From NCBI GenBank assembly GCA_905178155.1, contig CAJINV010000005.1:6041754-6105753 (forward strand): 64,000 nucleotides of DNA, written 5' to 3'. Within the stretch, counting starts at the first letter, position 1. The number at the start of each line of letters is the position of its first letter. The notes below the pieces were generated by a model. It saw only the letters and a list, made by a program, of their open reading frames with translations. It did not search any database and was not told the DNA's origin. Made by a program: the position numbers and the translations under genes. Positions 1 through 15,000 of this stretch are shown in pieces. The DNA comes from Amoebophrya sp. A120. Its lineage: Eukaryota; Sar; Dinophyceae; Syndiniales; Amoebophryaceae.

Positions 1-3000
1 GGTTGCGGACAGACCGGCAGTGCGCGTAGAGCTGGAATAAAGAGGCCTGAGACTGCTTTGCGGTTGAAACCGGCGCGGATCGATAAGTTGAGCTGGAAGT
101 AGAGGAGGATGGCAAATTACTTTGACGGCCAGCAGGTCGTTGGGAAGTAGTATCCTGTGCAAAAGTATCGTACTCGTACTAATTGCAGCCATGCATGACA
201 GATCTATTTTGTAAGGGAAAACAGCATTACAAATTGCATTTTTGTTCTTGAGAAACAGAAAATTTGTCATGCAGTTTATACTAGTACGATGCTTTTGCAC
301 AGGATAAGTAGATTTTGTTGCCGATTTGCTCTTCCGACTACTTATGGGAGTGTCAGGATCGAAATCGTCAGAGTTGAAATAGTTTGTCATGCATAAAACC
401 GATACCAGTTGGAAGCCCACTTACCGAGCGGCGCATGACAAATTTTGGAAGCACCCGAATCCAATTTGTCATGCTGTTTCGGCGCAGAGGACTGCTTTTG
501 TCATGCTCCTTTAGCATCTCTATCCCAAACCCTAGATAGGCTCACAATCTGCCTCACTTGCCATCTTACCAAGAGAGGCACTTCATGATCATGCCTTGCA
601 TTTTATGCATGACAAAGTATTTCAACTTTGTCGATTTCAAACCTGACGCTTCCATACTACTTGCCTTCGAAATATTTCCGCCGCCAAAGGCAGTTGTTCC
701 CCCGGTCGTGTTCAGCGACAAATTTTCTTTCAACAAAACCGCATCCTCCAGCAACTCCAACGTATCGCAACTATTCCGGTCCCCCTCAATCTGCAGTAAC
801 CGGTGGGAAACGTACCCGCCCCGCTGGATGAAATAATTGATTCTCCGGTTCACAAACGCCGGCGTCCGCAAGAGCGCTCTCTCGCTCCACAATGCGCCGT
901 GGATGTTCGGCGTGTTCTCAGCAGTTGCTGACGTGGAGATGTCGCCTTGTAAACCAGGCTGGGAAGAAGAAGAGGACCCAGACAAAGAGTTCGTCGTGGA
1001 AAAGTAGTTGTAATTTGGAAAGAACCTCGCGGTGAGATTTTTACAATGCGGACACTGGCCGTTTTGCAGCTGGAGTTGCAAAGCCTGAGACCACGCAGCT
1101 GTAGAATTGTTTGTCGTATTCGTGTTCTTACTCACTGGTAGTTGACCATTTTGCTGCATTACCTGAGGCGTTGAGATCATAGATTGTTTGTTCATGATGT
1201 TGTCATTTTTCACCATCATCGAAGCACCAGACGTGAAATTATGATCCTCTTGCAGCTGCGGGGTGCTTGCGAAATTCTCCACCAATTCGTCGCCCGCAAA
1301 ATTGTTCTGGGTTGGTGTCGCCGAAAAATAGTTGATATTCGGCCTGTCGTCACTCAGATTTGTAAAGCCCGAAGCTGCACCTCCAGACCTAGGAACTTCA
1401 TTCCGATGCTGGCCCTCGACGTGATTTTCGTGCTGAAACGCCAACGCTGCCGCGAGAGCCTCTGGGTCATCAGCCGAGTAGGATCGTCGGGGATCCACCG
1501 GAGGAGCGAAGATTGGTCTGTCAACATTATCCGGATCAATTGCACTTGCGCCGCTCAAAGTGGCCGTAATTTCCTCTTCCAAAATGCTGGAGAGCAGCTC
1601 TTGCTCCACCGCCTCACCCTCGGCCGCGAAATGACCGGCGACAGGGCGGTGGTCCCGCTTGGAGTTGTTTCCACTCCGACTCGTCATGTTGGAGACAGAA
1701 GCCCCATTCATTCTGGTAGTCGTGTCACTTCCTCCAGCACCACGGCTAAATACGGACGGACTGGGGGTTGGCAGGACTGATCCTTTCGGTGCAGTGCTGC
1801 GCAGACGAGGATCAACTTCTTCGCGTCTTGTTGTACTGTCTATGTCCACATCGTCGCTGCTGTGCGTGTTTTTCCCTTGTATTCGCTTACTTACAAACTT
1901 CTTTGCGGACGATGGAGCATTGTCCAGTCTACTTCTCGCCTCGGGCCTATTTTCCGTCGCCGGAGAGAAGGACTTCTGGTGTCGAAACAAATTTGCGCGG
2001 TCGCGGTGGGACCGACACTCGAAGATTTGCAGCTGGAGGTAGCCTGGCTGGTCGTGTACAACACTAGTGTTCCCGTTTACTGCCGTTGTTCCCCAGGTAG
2101 CAGCGGCGCCGACGCCCGTCGCTCTTGTTGGGTGTTCGGAGATCTGCGAGCTGCTTTTCTGATTCTGTACTAACTGTGGCTCGTCAAAGTTGTAAGTCGA
2201 TCCAATACTCGCCGCACTACCCTTCTGCTTCAGCCGCGTCAACATCGATAAACCTCCTGCCCCATAATTGCCACCAGAGCCACTCGCAGCTCCTGAAGTT
2301 GTTGAAGCTGTCGTTGTTCTTGCCACAACCGATTGGAAATGCCGCCCGCAATGGAAATGCTTCGCGTCCTTCTGCACGTAAACCTTCGCACCAGCTGTGT
2401 TCACCGCCTGCATTGAGAAAATCTGAATCCCCAGCCGCTCCAAATCCACATCTTCGTGCTGCTTGGTTTCCCGAGTTTCATGCACATCTTTGGGAAACAG
2501 AATGATTTCCCGCCGGTGCAAGTTCTTCGCCGGATTTTTCACCACAGCTTCAGCATTTGCGCCTGTCTTCGAAGAACTGGTAGCAGTACCACCTTGATTT
2601 GCGTTGTGCTTTGGAGAAAGAATCGTCGGATCAAGTTTGATCCCAGCATTGGTGCTCGCTCGCTTCATCTTTCCACCCGACGATGTTGCAGCGCTCGCAG
2701 TATTTCCACTGGAAATAGATGAGGTCACAACATCAGCTGACGTCGAGGAAGCGGATAAATCATTCCCGTCCTCTAATCGCATGTACAGCGGCTCGTTGGT
2801 TAAATTTTCGATTTTAATCAAGTGATCATCCCCCACACGAGACGAGAAGTCCGGTTTTTGCAGTCTTATCTGCAACGCGTTGTGGTTATACGGCAGTCCG
2901 TATCAACTGTAAAAATGTCTGGGTCTGGAAGGTTCTGACAGTTGTCACGCACGTTTTGCATGAGCCATGATGTCCGTGATGCATACCCTAGCAATACAGA

Positions 3001-6000
3001 TTTTTTGAGGGCTTCTTGATGCCTATTCCGCATGACAAATGCCTTCTCAGCGTAGCAAAAATTGCATTCCCTTTGCTACTCATGCAATGCAGATTTTCTT
3101 GGAATCCAAATGCAGCATCACAAGTCGCATTCTTCCAGACCCAGACATTTTTGCACTTGATAGTCCGCTTTTCAGCTGCATATCCTTCGAGATCTCAACC
3201 CGAATCATGTCCGCTGGCGGAAAGATCTTTTTCCTGCGTTGTGGTCTACTACCTTTCGCGCCTGTGGCGGCTTCGTAACCTGCTGCAGCTACACCGCCTT
3301 TGTTCACGGAAGCGCGCGCTTTGATGCCGTCTGTACCTCCGGCGGACCCAGCTCCACTTTGATGTTCGTTCTGCTGCATCAGCTGCGTCACAGACATCCT
3401 CTCCCCAATAGTCGCTGGAAGCAGGCCCGCACTGTAACTGCGGTCACTGCTGGCGAGCACGTTGGTGTCTCGGGTGCCGATGCTGTCTGTGATAGTACTA
3501 CTTCTGTTTTGATGTAGCAGCTTCGTTTGTTCGTGAAAGGCTACATGCTTACTATTTTCCTTTTCGCTCTCGCTTACGCTTTTGTCCCCCAATTGCCTAC
3601 TTTCTTCCTGCTCCGAGTCGTCAAATTTCAGCTGCCTTGGCTGAACTAACGACGAGTCCTTGGATTTGTTATCATCCAGGCTGACGCTGACAGAAACACT
3701 GTTATCATCGTTGGCGGAGGAGGGCTGAGCAGGCTCGTCGTGCAGTTCGTGATCATCCCGTGACGCTTTCGGTTTGCTCCTTGGTCTCTCTGGCGGGAAC
3801 AAAACGTTGTCGTGATGTCGAGTAGTACGACCCGAACCTGGTTTGTCGTTGTGATCATGGAGATGTGCTTCAGTTTCTCTGTCTCTCCCTGACAAATTAT
3901 ACATGGAGCTGCTCAGAGACTGCTTTGTGGGCTGCTGGGTTCGTCGCCCGACACTGCTTTGCGGACTGCTGGGTCTTTGTCTTTCCTCGGCGACACCCCC
4001 GTCGGAGGAAGAGGAGGCTGATTTGCCGCTGCTGCTTGAAGAAGACAATACAGCGTCGTCATCGGACAAAACACTACTCGCTGTTGAGTCGGTGTCAGAA
4101 GTACTACTGCTGCTTTCCGATGAATCCGAAGAGGAAGTGGAGAAAGACGATTTTGATCCACCTCCACGCTTGGCAACTTTCTCCTTTTCGTCTCGAGCAA
4201 ATTTATCCCTTCTAGATGTACTGCCCGTGCTCCCTCCCAGCTGCAATCCCAGTATCAAGTTTCTGTTCGACTCTCCCGCGGACAAGCAGCAAGACCAGGG
4301 GACGTGGAAAGTTCTCTTCAACTCGTGATCATCCAAACCAGCTGGGAGTAACCGAAACATGTCCGTCTCCCACCACAAGCTCGGATCAGACTTGTGACTC
4401 ACCCGCAGTCGACAAAGCGGTGCCTCGTGGATGTCGCAGTCGGCCGCTGGGTTCACCGCGGTGGGGGTCTGATAGGGTAGAGGGATCGGCAACTCGTTTT
4501 GCTTCTTGTTCAACACACGTTTGAGGAGATTTTGCTGATTCAAGTGCTGCTCCTGATAGTGCTGATCGACAGCAGCTGAATGATGCTGCGCGGAAAGAGG
4601 CTGCTGGTGGGCAGAATGAGGACCTGGCGTCTGTGGTGCGCCGCCGTCGTGATTGTTGTGGTGGTGGTCGTGATGTAGCCGAATCTGCATGCTGTTCTGC
4701 GGGTGGTTTATTTGTTGCTGCGACATAATACCGCCCGCCCCGGCGTATCCAGCGATACCGACTGCGCCTCCAGAACCCTGTGCAATTCCTCCGCCACTTC
4801 CTCCCAGCGCTCTCTGAATTGCCGCAGCGGTAGCACCCGTCGCGCCAAATTGGTTCGCCGCAGATGAAGAACTACCTCCAGGAGCAGTGTGCTTCACGAA
4901 GAACAGACAGACGACCAAATCCGGATCGATCTCCTGAGAAATCGTAAACCGATCCACCACCGTCAACACCTTCGTCATTACCAAAGGCGCGGGGTGGTAC
5001 CGCACGCATAACCCTAGCCAAATCGACGGCTGCTCCTGCAGTTTTTGCTTGAGCAGTAGTTTCGCGATCAAGTCGTCTGTTTGCTTAATTTGAAGTTCAT
5101 GCTTCTCCTTCTCTTTGAGCTGTAATTGTTGCAATTTTGCCGCCTCTACTGGGTTTGATGTTGTACCACCTCCGCCCTGACCACTGTTGGTGAGAAGAGA
5201 TGATTCGTGCTGCGCGGAAGATACGAAAGCTTGTCCTGCTCGTTCGACCGCACTGCTACTTACAGAATTGAGTATCATCGACGCCCTATCTTGGCTCGAC
5301 GACGCAGCGAATCTTGGTGGCACCACTACACCGGTGCTACTGCTGCGGTTGGGATTGAGCGTTGCACTTCCTCTTGCTGCGGCAGAAAGATCATCACTGG
5401 ATGACCGGTAGGCATTTTTTGCCGTCTCCACCATCGAGGCTGACATTTTTGGACACCAGAACGCCCGGGCGACGCTCGGGGTCACGACCAGAGACTCTAT
5501 CGGGTGAATCGCGAGTATGAATTTTCCCTCTGGCAAGCACCAAGTGACCAGGGCGAAAACTCGCGTTTCTATCCTTTTCGTTGAAGACGCAGGTGAGTCG
5601 GTTCTTTTGTGATGCGCCGCCCCTGCTGGTAGTGCTGCTTTAATTCCATCATGTGCTTCAACATTTTTATCGTCGCGCTCTCTCCTCGCCGCATGAGCAC
5701 TGTTTCGGGTTAAAATGTCCAGTCTTTCCGGTTCGAAATTGCTATCTTCATCAACCAACACTTCGTCCACATCCCCCGTGATTCGCGGCTCAAAAACTGC
5801 CTTCGGAACCGAAGGTCGGTAGAAAGCGACTTCTTCATCGATCATGTCATTTTCAAAAACCGCCGAATTATCCGCTGGCGTCGGCCCGTCTCGCGGCGTG
5901 TCAAATTCCAACTCGTCTTGTTTCATCCTGTGCAAAAGTATCGTACTCGTTGTAATTGCAGTCACGCATTACAAATTTTTTTCTTAGGGTAAATCCGCAT

Positions 6001-9000
6001 GACAAATTTTATTTCTACTCACGCTGGGGAGATTTCTTGTAATGCTTTTATACGAGTACGATACTTTTGGTGCAGTTCATATGTTTCGAGATTTCCTGCG
6101 AGGCTGCGGACTCCATCTGCTGCTTGCTACTGTCGTTGTCGTCGCTTGAAGACGAAGTGTTCTTATCGCGATGGCGATCTTTCTTGTTATCAGCGGTTGT
6201 CACCGACATAACGGGCATAGACGCAATGTAAACTTCGGACACCAAACCAGTACACCCTGGCTCCCGAAGGAAATCGACCGGGTCTGCGGGGTCGTGGATC
6301 AATCTGTGCTGCTCTTCCAGCTGATTTTCCGTGATGAATAGCCGTTTCAGTCCGGTGGGTGGCAAATAATCACCACGATGATGATAATTCATTCCCAGCA
6401 CACCGCCAACAGTTGTGTTGTGAACAAAACCCTGAAAATCTTTTTCCACTTTCCACACTTCCCCATGGTGCGTTGTACTAGCAAGGAGTAGAAACTCCCG
6501 AGCTTCTGCTAATTCCTCCTCAATGTCAAACTCCTCGTCGAAACCCGGTAAATCCGCGGCTTCTTTCTGGTTTTTCTGCTCCACATCCTTCGGCGAAATG
6601 GGAATGGAGGACTCTGCGTGAGGAACTTGTTGGTCTAGGAGTACGTCCACAGCTTTGATGTTATTGCCCGTAGTTGTGGTTGCAGTAGCAGTGGTCTTGG
6701 GTAGTGTCGTTTCCGTTTCTCCATCCGAGGAACTCCGACCTGCTTTGTAGTTCCTTGCTGCGCGGGTCGTTCTCATCTCCCTCGAGCTTCTTGTCGTACT
6801 CGTGATATCGTCACTCAATTTATACACAATGTGCTCGCGCCGGTCCTGCGCAATAGACTCCAGAAGGACTACTGGCTTGTTGAGGAGCATCGGCAAATCT
6901 TGATACGTGGGCGCAGTAGGACCAGCTTCGGGCAGCTCTTCGCCTGGGGTTTTGTGGTGATGGTGATGATGTTCGTGATGGTGGTGGCCATGACCACCAT
7001 GATGACCGCGGTGTTCTGCATTCTCTTGCTGCAAAAGCAGTTCCATACCAATCGCGTCTCGTCTGTCCTTTACGCTTTCCGTGTGGTACAGAAAGTTCGC
7101 AGCGGCGATTAGCGGTAGGAAGAGATTTTGCTCCATCTTGGTCGTCAAGTTCACCCGTAGCGGTCGGCGGTCTCGTTGCAAATCACCCAGGTCTTTCACG
7201 GAAGGGAGCTGCTTCAAAAAATTATTATCCGCCCTTTCCGTCGGATAAAGGACCGCGTGGGTTTCCTTTTCATCTTTATTTTCAGAAGTGCTTCTGTCTT
7301 TCGCCAGACCCCGGGTTTTGGTTTCTGCCATCTCGGCGCCGAGAAGTTTCGCGTTTGTTTTAGCCCTGGGTATGACAGCGGGGCGAGAGGAAGCGTTAGG
7401 AGGTGGACTTCCAGTTCCGGAGGCAAGATCCTGTTCTTTTCCTATTTTCTGCCGCCCGGGGAGGTCTTCGCTGATATCGAGATCTTCGAGCGGATTCTTG
7501 ACAGGAGCCTCTCTACTTTCTTGAGTTCGATACTCATTTTCTTTCCCATTCACTTCTACTGGGCTTGTAATTCCACTTGGACTCGGACTGACAACACTCG
7601 CTGTTTCCCCAGCGGGGGACGACAACGGCGAAGACAACTCATCCTCCACTACATCGACCACTGCCACCCCAGCTGTTTTCCTTGCCGGCGGTACAAAAGC
7701 ACCAGAAGCTGCGCCCGTCCGCTCATACGCCGCTGTCGCAGTAGCCGTAGCTTGCGCGGTTGACATACCCAACATCCGCAAATACGCACCGCTCTGCGCG
7801 ATCGTCCCCTGTGCCGTCTCCTGAATGTCATTCACGAGCGCTTTCACTTTCGACAAAACCTTCTTCGCTTTGGACTTCTTTTTCTTCACAGTCGTGACAT
7901 GCCCCAAAGTGACCCCCTGGGACCCGAGTTTAAACGTGTTGTAGCTATAGGAAGATTCCGCACCTCTTTTGCACACCAATCTGGAAAACGCGGGCAATGG
8001 CGTCGCGCTTTTGAAGCCGGATAAATGCACCGAAAGGTGCATCTTCGTCCGGTTTTCCAACAAAAACGGCGTGTAGAAGGTGATCCCGTACCTCGTAGCC
8101 TCGATTTCCATGTCCAAAGCCGGAACGGATTTGTGCAAGTGCCGGTGCAAGTAATGCGGTAAGTGATGGTACCGGTGCAGTTTCGCAGACAATTCCTGCA
8201 GAGACAAAAAAGCGCGAGACGGCCGGGCAGCGAAAATGCTTGGGAGGAACACTTTCGAGGCTACTTGTGGCGCCAACGGGGCTCTCGTCGCGCCGTAGAA
8301 ATGGTGGTCGGGGACGAAATGCCTGGAGGTAGTGATTGTAATGTCATCGTTTTCTGGGGATTTGAAATTGTCAACCGTCGCAGCCCCGGAGAAGAGATCA
8401 GCGATCAGAATTTCTTCGCACTCGGTCCAGATGGTGGTGGACGTTTTTGACGTGCTGTTCCTGTTCTTCCCTTTGCTAGCGGTGCCATCGCTACTGGAAG
8501 ATTTGTTTTTTCGCTGCACATCATCTTCACTTTGTTTCTGTGCCGCGTCATTTTCCTTTTCCTGTTCTTTATTCCTGTCCCGAAGCTCACTAGTGGAATT
8601 ATACCACTCGACGAAGACGGAGTCCCGACCCACGTGTCTCACGATCCCGGACCTTGTCGTGTGTAAAGTTTCGTGGTTCGGATTCAAATTTGGCTTGAGC
8701 ATCTGCAACTGCAGTGTCAGTGCGTCTTCGGAGTGGTGTGTTGCGTGATCATCTTTGGACGGCTTGCGAATAGCAGAAACTAGTTGTGTGGTGCTGGCGT
8801 AGTTTGGCTGCAGTGCTGTTGATCGCGCAGTGAAAGTGCTGCCTAAGAACCGTGTTGACCCTCCACCGCCTACCGTTTGGTGCGTCTGTCGCTGCAATTC
8901 CTCGAATTTCACCGAGGCAGATGTGGAGGTACTGCTGTTCCCAGCAAAAGTTGAAAATGCACCACTGGTCCCGCCCTGCAGTTGTGACTTAGTGCCTTGA

Positions 9001-12000
9001 CCAGTGCTATTATTTTCCACAACATCAGTGGTCACGGTCCTTTGCTCGAGCAGACACAACCCGGGCGCAAGCCGACTGTTCCTGTTGGCATCAAAGCCTC
9101 CTGAAAGTGCGGGAATGCTGTTTTGATACTGCACTTGCCCATCAAGAGTTGCATCGAAATCCCCTCCGCCGCCTGCATTGCCAGCCGCTTGCTGTTCTAG
9201 CAAAATCAGGTCGCGCATCCTATCCCCTGAAAATTAACCATTTCCATCCACTTTTTGCATGACAAACACAGATTTCACTTGACGCGTTTCGCATGACTAC
9301 TTGGATGGGAGTGGTTAATTTTCAGGGAATACATCCAGTTTGGCGAAAACAAGCTGCCGCAGTGCCAGGCATCCGACGGCGCGTAGACTTTCACGTACAA
9401 AAACCGTTTCGCAAACGGTAAATGCAGCGTCTCGTTCTCGGATAGAATGAACGCCGATACGTTCAGAACCTGTTCCAAAATCTCATGGTCCTTTTCCGCC
9501 TGAGACTTTTGGAATTTCAAATTTTCAGCCGCCACACCGAAGATTTTTCCAGCAGCTTTGGAGAAGAGGTGGGCAGAGGAGCTTTTTGTTCCACCTCCAC
9601 TTGATGTTCCTGCTACACCTATTTCAGAATCGCCTTGCGGCAGAGAATTCTTACCCGCGCCTCTCAGCGCAAGCACGTCGTCATCGAAGTAGTCGTCGTC
9701 GGAGGAAGTACTGAATTCATCCTCTTTATTCTCATTTAACATCAACTGCGGCCTTGTACTGGAACCGCCTGATAGTACCGCCGTGCTAGTATGAGCGCTG
9801 TCCGTGGATTTGCTGCCTGCGAAGGAAGCTAACTTCGAATTCGTCAAATTCAAACCACTGGAAATATTGCCCACCGCCTTGGCTCGGAGTTGGAGGAAGC
9901 GGCTCCGTTTGTGCTGGGTCTCGGCGCTCGTACCAGCAGCGAATGCGGGTCTACTGTTCCTGGATCTACTCTTTTCTGGGTGGAGGTCTCTATTTCGCTC
10001 GCCAGGGATTGCTAAGTTATCGCCGGAAGTGTCGTAGTCGTCTATGTCAATGATCGCGGCAGCATTACTCAAGTCGTCATTGCTGCCATCGCCGCCGGGG
10101 CTCGTCGGGACAATCCCCGCTGCTTCCGAATCATCTCCGATGTTGAAACCCCTCGTCGTGCCAGTCCTACTGGAACTAGAAAGAGCACTTGCGCTGGCTG
10201 AACCCGCGTAGTGCTGCTCTCGACCCCCTCCCATAAGCGATTGCTGACTAGAAGCGTGCTTCGTTACTCTCCCACCGCCGAACAAATCGGCCGAAACTTC
10301 GTGCGTGGTTGCTTGGTTTTGCTCGGATGAAAGTTGGTTCACCACACGGTCGCCCACGATAGCGGAAGCCATGTCGCTGAAATAGGACCCGAAATGCTCC
10401 GCACGAAAGCGCTGGGAAGAGGTCGTGGAGGCGAAAAGGCGTAGATATGAGGTTTCTTCGGACTCCCAAATGACTCGGTGGTGCACAAAGCTATGATCTT
10501 TTGATGAGTCGCTAGTTGTATTTTTACCATGCTGCCCGCTTGTAGAAGTGCCAGTCTCATTTGCACTACTTCCACTCGCGGCTTGTCCGGTCGTGGTCGC
10601 AGGATTGTTCTCTTTCGCCGGACCAACCACCCCACCGCCTCCCATTCTCTCCCACGAGAAGCACACCCGGTCAATCTTCATCTTGTCTAAACTGCCGTGG
10701 TGACCAGTGCTGTTCTCGAAATTTTTTGCGAAAAAGACCTTTTCCAGCACGTCCGCAGGAATTTTGTTTTTCTCTCTATCCACCGCACCCGGAATCGGCG
10801 ATAATTGCACCACAATTGGAAACGGTAGCTTATTCTTCAACTCCGTGACCCCATTCACATGGACAATCCGCATTTGCGCAATCCCATCTGGAATCCCAGA
10901 CGGAGCGCTGCTCTTCCGGCTAAAGAGATTCGCGCCAGTTTCGAAGTTGTACGAGGCTCTTTTAGGATTATTCTTGCCAGTGCCTCCACCAGTCGCAGAT
11001 GCTCCACTTCCACCTCCATGTCGGTTCAGAACATTTCCAGGTACGTACGCCACGTCGGTACATTCAATATTGCCGACGAGCTTGAGAAATCGAGAAAACA
11101 GAATCGTGAAATTCTTCTTGTCGTCCTGCAGGTTCGTCTCTGCGGCTTTTGCGTTCAACAACTTCCCCAGATCCGTAAAGGGAAGCTCCTCGTAATACAC
11201 CTGTTCATAGCTGCCAAAAATTTTCGTGCGGATAAAACACCGCCTCTCCTTCCGAGCAAACCAGTGAAGCGGGATGTGGGCGTAGCTGTAAGGAGCAACG
11301 TGTAATGTCCAGAGCTTGCTGTCCCACGGGTCTTTGGTTTGATACCGATCTTCGGGTAGAAATTCTTCGGCAGCCGCAGCCTTCTCCTGTTTTATTTTGC
11401 TTTGTAGTCTTATTCCCGCATCTTTTTTACGAGTTGCGCTACTGCCCGGGCTTGTCTGCGGCGAGCTGGTGCCTCCTGCAGGCTTCGCTTGCACCACCTT
11501 CGACGCTGCTGTAGGCGAAGCACCAGCATCTTTGCCGCTATCCCCTGCACCTCCTTTCAGACTGGAAGGAGATGTCGCGCTTGCTGGGCTTTGGGCGTCC
11601 TGCTTCTGCTGTTCCTGGTCTGCAGCACCGCTACTATTTGCGGTGCCGTTGGTGGTTGATGTCGTTGCCCCACCAGTCACGTTCACCAGCTCTGTCCCGG
11701 CTGCCAGAACTAGTTCCGCTAACTGCGTCAGAGCGCTGGGCGCCGGGTGGGGTTCTATCCGCACCTGAAACGGGACTCCGGTGTGGTTGTAAATCATTAC
11801 CGTTGAAGTGATACGCATCGCGACAGTGGTTTTTGTGGTTGGCAGAGTTGTGGAGTTAGAACTGCTCGACGTCGTCCCAGCCAGCATCTTGCTGTTTCTT
11901 CCGTCAGCAAGAACTCTTTCGGTCTGTTCCTCGCTTCTGACACTGGTCGCTTTACTGTAGATCGAGGACTTCGCCGAGAGAAATCTACCACTTTTGTTCT

Positions 12001-15000
12001 GTCTTTGCAGTACTCCTTCCGGCGGACTGCTGCTTGTTCTGTCGATGTCCTCAATGGCGAGCATTCTCGAAGTTACCGGGAGAACACCAGATAAACCCGG
12101 GTGGAATTGTTGATGACAAAGTCCCGCTGCTTGTACCAGAACGACAGGACCGAGGTCCGCGAGAGTGTAAGCCCTTGGGCAGTGGTAATTCAACCTCCCC
12201 AATTGCATGCTAGGTTTGCACTGCAACCCGCCAATCTTGCTGATCGAGATAAACTCCTGCTCATTAACCGTTGGTGACGTTGCTTGGAAAAACAGCGTCG
12301 TCAGCGGCTGCTCGTTTTCATGCTGGTGCTGCTGTCTGCTTTTGCGGTTGTAGTAGCGCGGCCTGCTGTGCAAAGCGGTAGTGCTTCGCAGATTTCTGGT
12401 GGTTCGGCGAGCTGGCATGAAACCCGAGGGGCCAGTCGTTTTAGTTTTCCTTTGTCGAGAGGCGGAGGCCGTTTCTAGCGCTTTTCCTGTTTTGTTCGCA
12501 GTTCCTGTGACATCTGCTGCAGTCTCGCTTCGTGATTTTTCCGCCGCAGCCTCTGCTTTCGATTTCTCCCCCGGTGTAGCAGCAGCTGTAGCAGGATCCG
12601 CTGCAGGAGCCGTCTGCTTAGAAGCTTGTTCTGATGTTTTGTTCTGATGTTCATTGCCAGGGGGCATGTCAATCACGACATAATCGCCTTGCTCCTTTCC
12701 CTCACCGCCCCCGCCAGGGCTGTTTTCGACTTCCTCTTTGATTTTCGCGAGAGAAGTTCGCCTCCTCTTCCCAACAGCAGCCGGGGATTGCGTTTTATTC
12801 ACCGTAGTTCGTCCTACGTGTGGAGGCACAAAAATCCCGCCGACCTTCTTCCCAATGGCGAAAATTCGTCTTCTCGGCGTGCTAAACATCCTGCGCCACC
12901 GGTCCTCTTGAGTGCGAGTTCGAATCCCGCGAGTGGACACCGCCGCAGCGCCGAAGGTCGAAGATGCAGTATTGTTCAGATGAGCAGATGGGCGAAAGGC
13001 CGCAGTTCGAGGCAACAGCCTCGTCCTTCGCTTTCTAGATGTTTGGTCATGATCTTGCGCTCTGGTGATCATTTTACTCGATGCTGCCGAAGTAGAGCTG
13101 AGATCTATCCTCGCTCCGGACGAGCTTCGTGGGGGCAGTTTCTTCCCCATGACCGTAGCAGCCGATGTGTTTATGCTGCCTGTGGAAAACCTTCCCGGTA
13201 TTGTTCCAGCCCCCATCCCCATCTTGCTTCGGGTTCGACTCCCACTAGAACTCGCTGCTGTCCGGGCGTAATACGACTTTGCTACTGAAGAGGCAGCACC
13301 TGCGCGTGTTCTGTGAAGATCTGCTGAAGAAGAAGCCGCACCAGAAGTTGCAGCTCGTCCCGACGCTCCATCTATCCCACCAAACATCCGCTGCGCCTTG
13401 TGCAGTGCCCTGATATCGTCCAACAGCGAGTCAATCACACCAACACCGAGCGACAAGTCAAACTTCCCGTGCCGCCCAATTCGGTAGTGGGAAAACGTCT
13501 CGTCACTATTGAACCACTGAACGGAGCAAGTTCTAGAGTCTTTCCGAACCGCGACAACTTTGCCCTTTCCAAAAGTGTGCTGGTTTTCGTCCAGCTGCGT
13601 GTGGTCAAGGTTTTCAAAATCGTCCAGAAAATTCCAACTGTTCGTAGTGTTCCGGCCAGAACCCAAGCGACTGCTGGGCCGGAGGTACGTAAAGGGGCGC
13701 TGCGTAGTTGGTCTTCGTCCCCCTGCTGTGGATGCGCGGGGCAAAAAAGTTGTGGACGAACCTACTGGCCTCCTGCCGCTGTTGCCGTAGATACTTTTCG
13801 AGGACCCGGCTCCTGGAAACAAAGCTGTAGTTGCACGCCCTGTAGTTGACGGCGCTCGTTCCGTGATGCCGATGCTGTATTGTGACTTTAAAAATTCGTC
13901 TGGGGAAACAAACGTGATATCCTCATTTCCCCAGCACCAATCAGAGTTCGAGAGTTTCCCCTCGCTTGTCATCCCACTCACCGCTCGCTGCACGATCAAG
14001 CCAACTTTGCAGTTGTGAACGGTGACTAGATCTTTGTGCAGCGCGACGTCCCCAATCTGCATCAGCTCGAAGCCCTTTTTGAGCTGCGGGAAGTACTGCG
14101 GGTCTTCCGTAGCGATGGTTAAGTGTTGCAGGTTTCTTCTCCTCTTGTACTTGAAAACCGTTCTGTACAGCGGTATAGAAGTTTCTGGCAGTACTGACTG
14201 TCGTGCTGCACCATCTGCTGGAGGATTCCTGCTCAGGCTGCCGCCCTTGATCTCGAAGGTAGAACCTGCTATTGTTGTCCTTTTCGCAGCAGCTGGGAGT
14301 ATCGATTTCCTAAAAGCGTTCGCAGACTGTTTTCTGCCAAGAAGACCACCACTACTACTTCCAGCTACAAGTACACCCGACGTCGCACCAACACTTTGGC
14401 TCCTAGATGAACTGTTGTAGCTCGTCGTGGGCCCAGAGGTGCTGCCTCCAAATGCCCGCGCCGCTCGGTTCAACGAAGCCGCACGTCTTATGTTCGAGAA
14501 AATGTTCTCTGTCGCAGACGTGAGTTTCTTCGCTGCCCGGCCCTGCTTCGACCACGATAGAGGCTGGTGTTTCACTTCCATCGAAGTACTTTTACCTGTG
14601 GCACCGACACCACTACTAAGCCGTGACAGCGCCTTTGTAGTCCATCCCTGCTCGATTTGCTGTTGCGTTGCGACCCGGAAATCGTAGAAATCTTTCTGTA
14701 GATTTCGATTCGACCCACCCTCTAGATCCGCGGCTTCGGTCAGCACGAGCTGCTTGTTCTCATCTTCTTCGAAACTATTCGTGGTGATATCAAATGTAAA
14801 AATGTCTCCTGGGTCTGGAAGAATGCAAGATCTGTCATGCATAATTCGCATGACCCATGATGCCTGTAATGCATGACCTAGCATCGTAGACTTTTAGAGG
14901 GCTTTCAGATGCACGCTCCGCATGAGAAATGCCCTGTCCGTGTAGCACAAATTGTGCCCCTCTTGCTGGTCATGCAATACAGTTTTTTTTGGAATTCAAA

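Noticed and set aside
151-306. Repeated short motifs spaced as in a CRISPR array
   Set aside because: The GCATGACAAAT-type motifs are irregularly spaced, occur in both directions and lie inside inverted-repeat elements in eukaryotic genes.
7176-7763. Long plus-strand open frame opposite VPS13, like others at 1184-1780, 10707-11195 and 19717-20340
   Set aside because: They are antisense shadows of the VPS13 exons, which carry recognisable protein motifs and continuous splicing; the plus frames match no family and are cut by elements.
9221-9331. Hairpins as transcription terminators
   Set aside because: The inverted repeats sit inside one continuous coding frame, have 5-bp duplications and recur as families, so they are introner elements.
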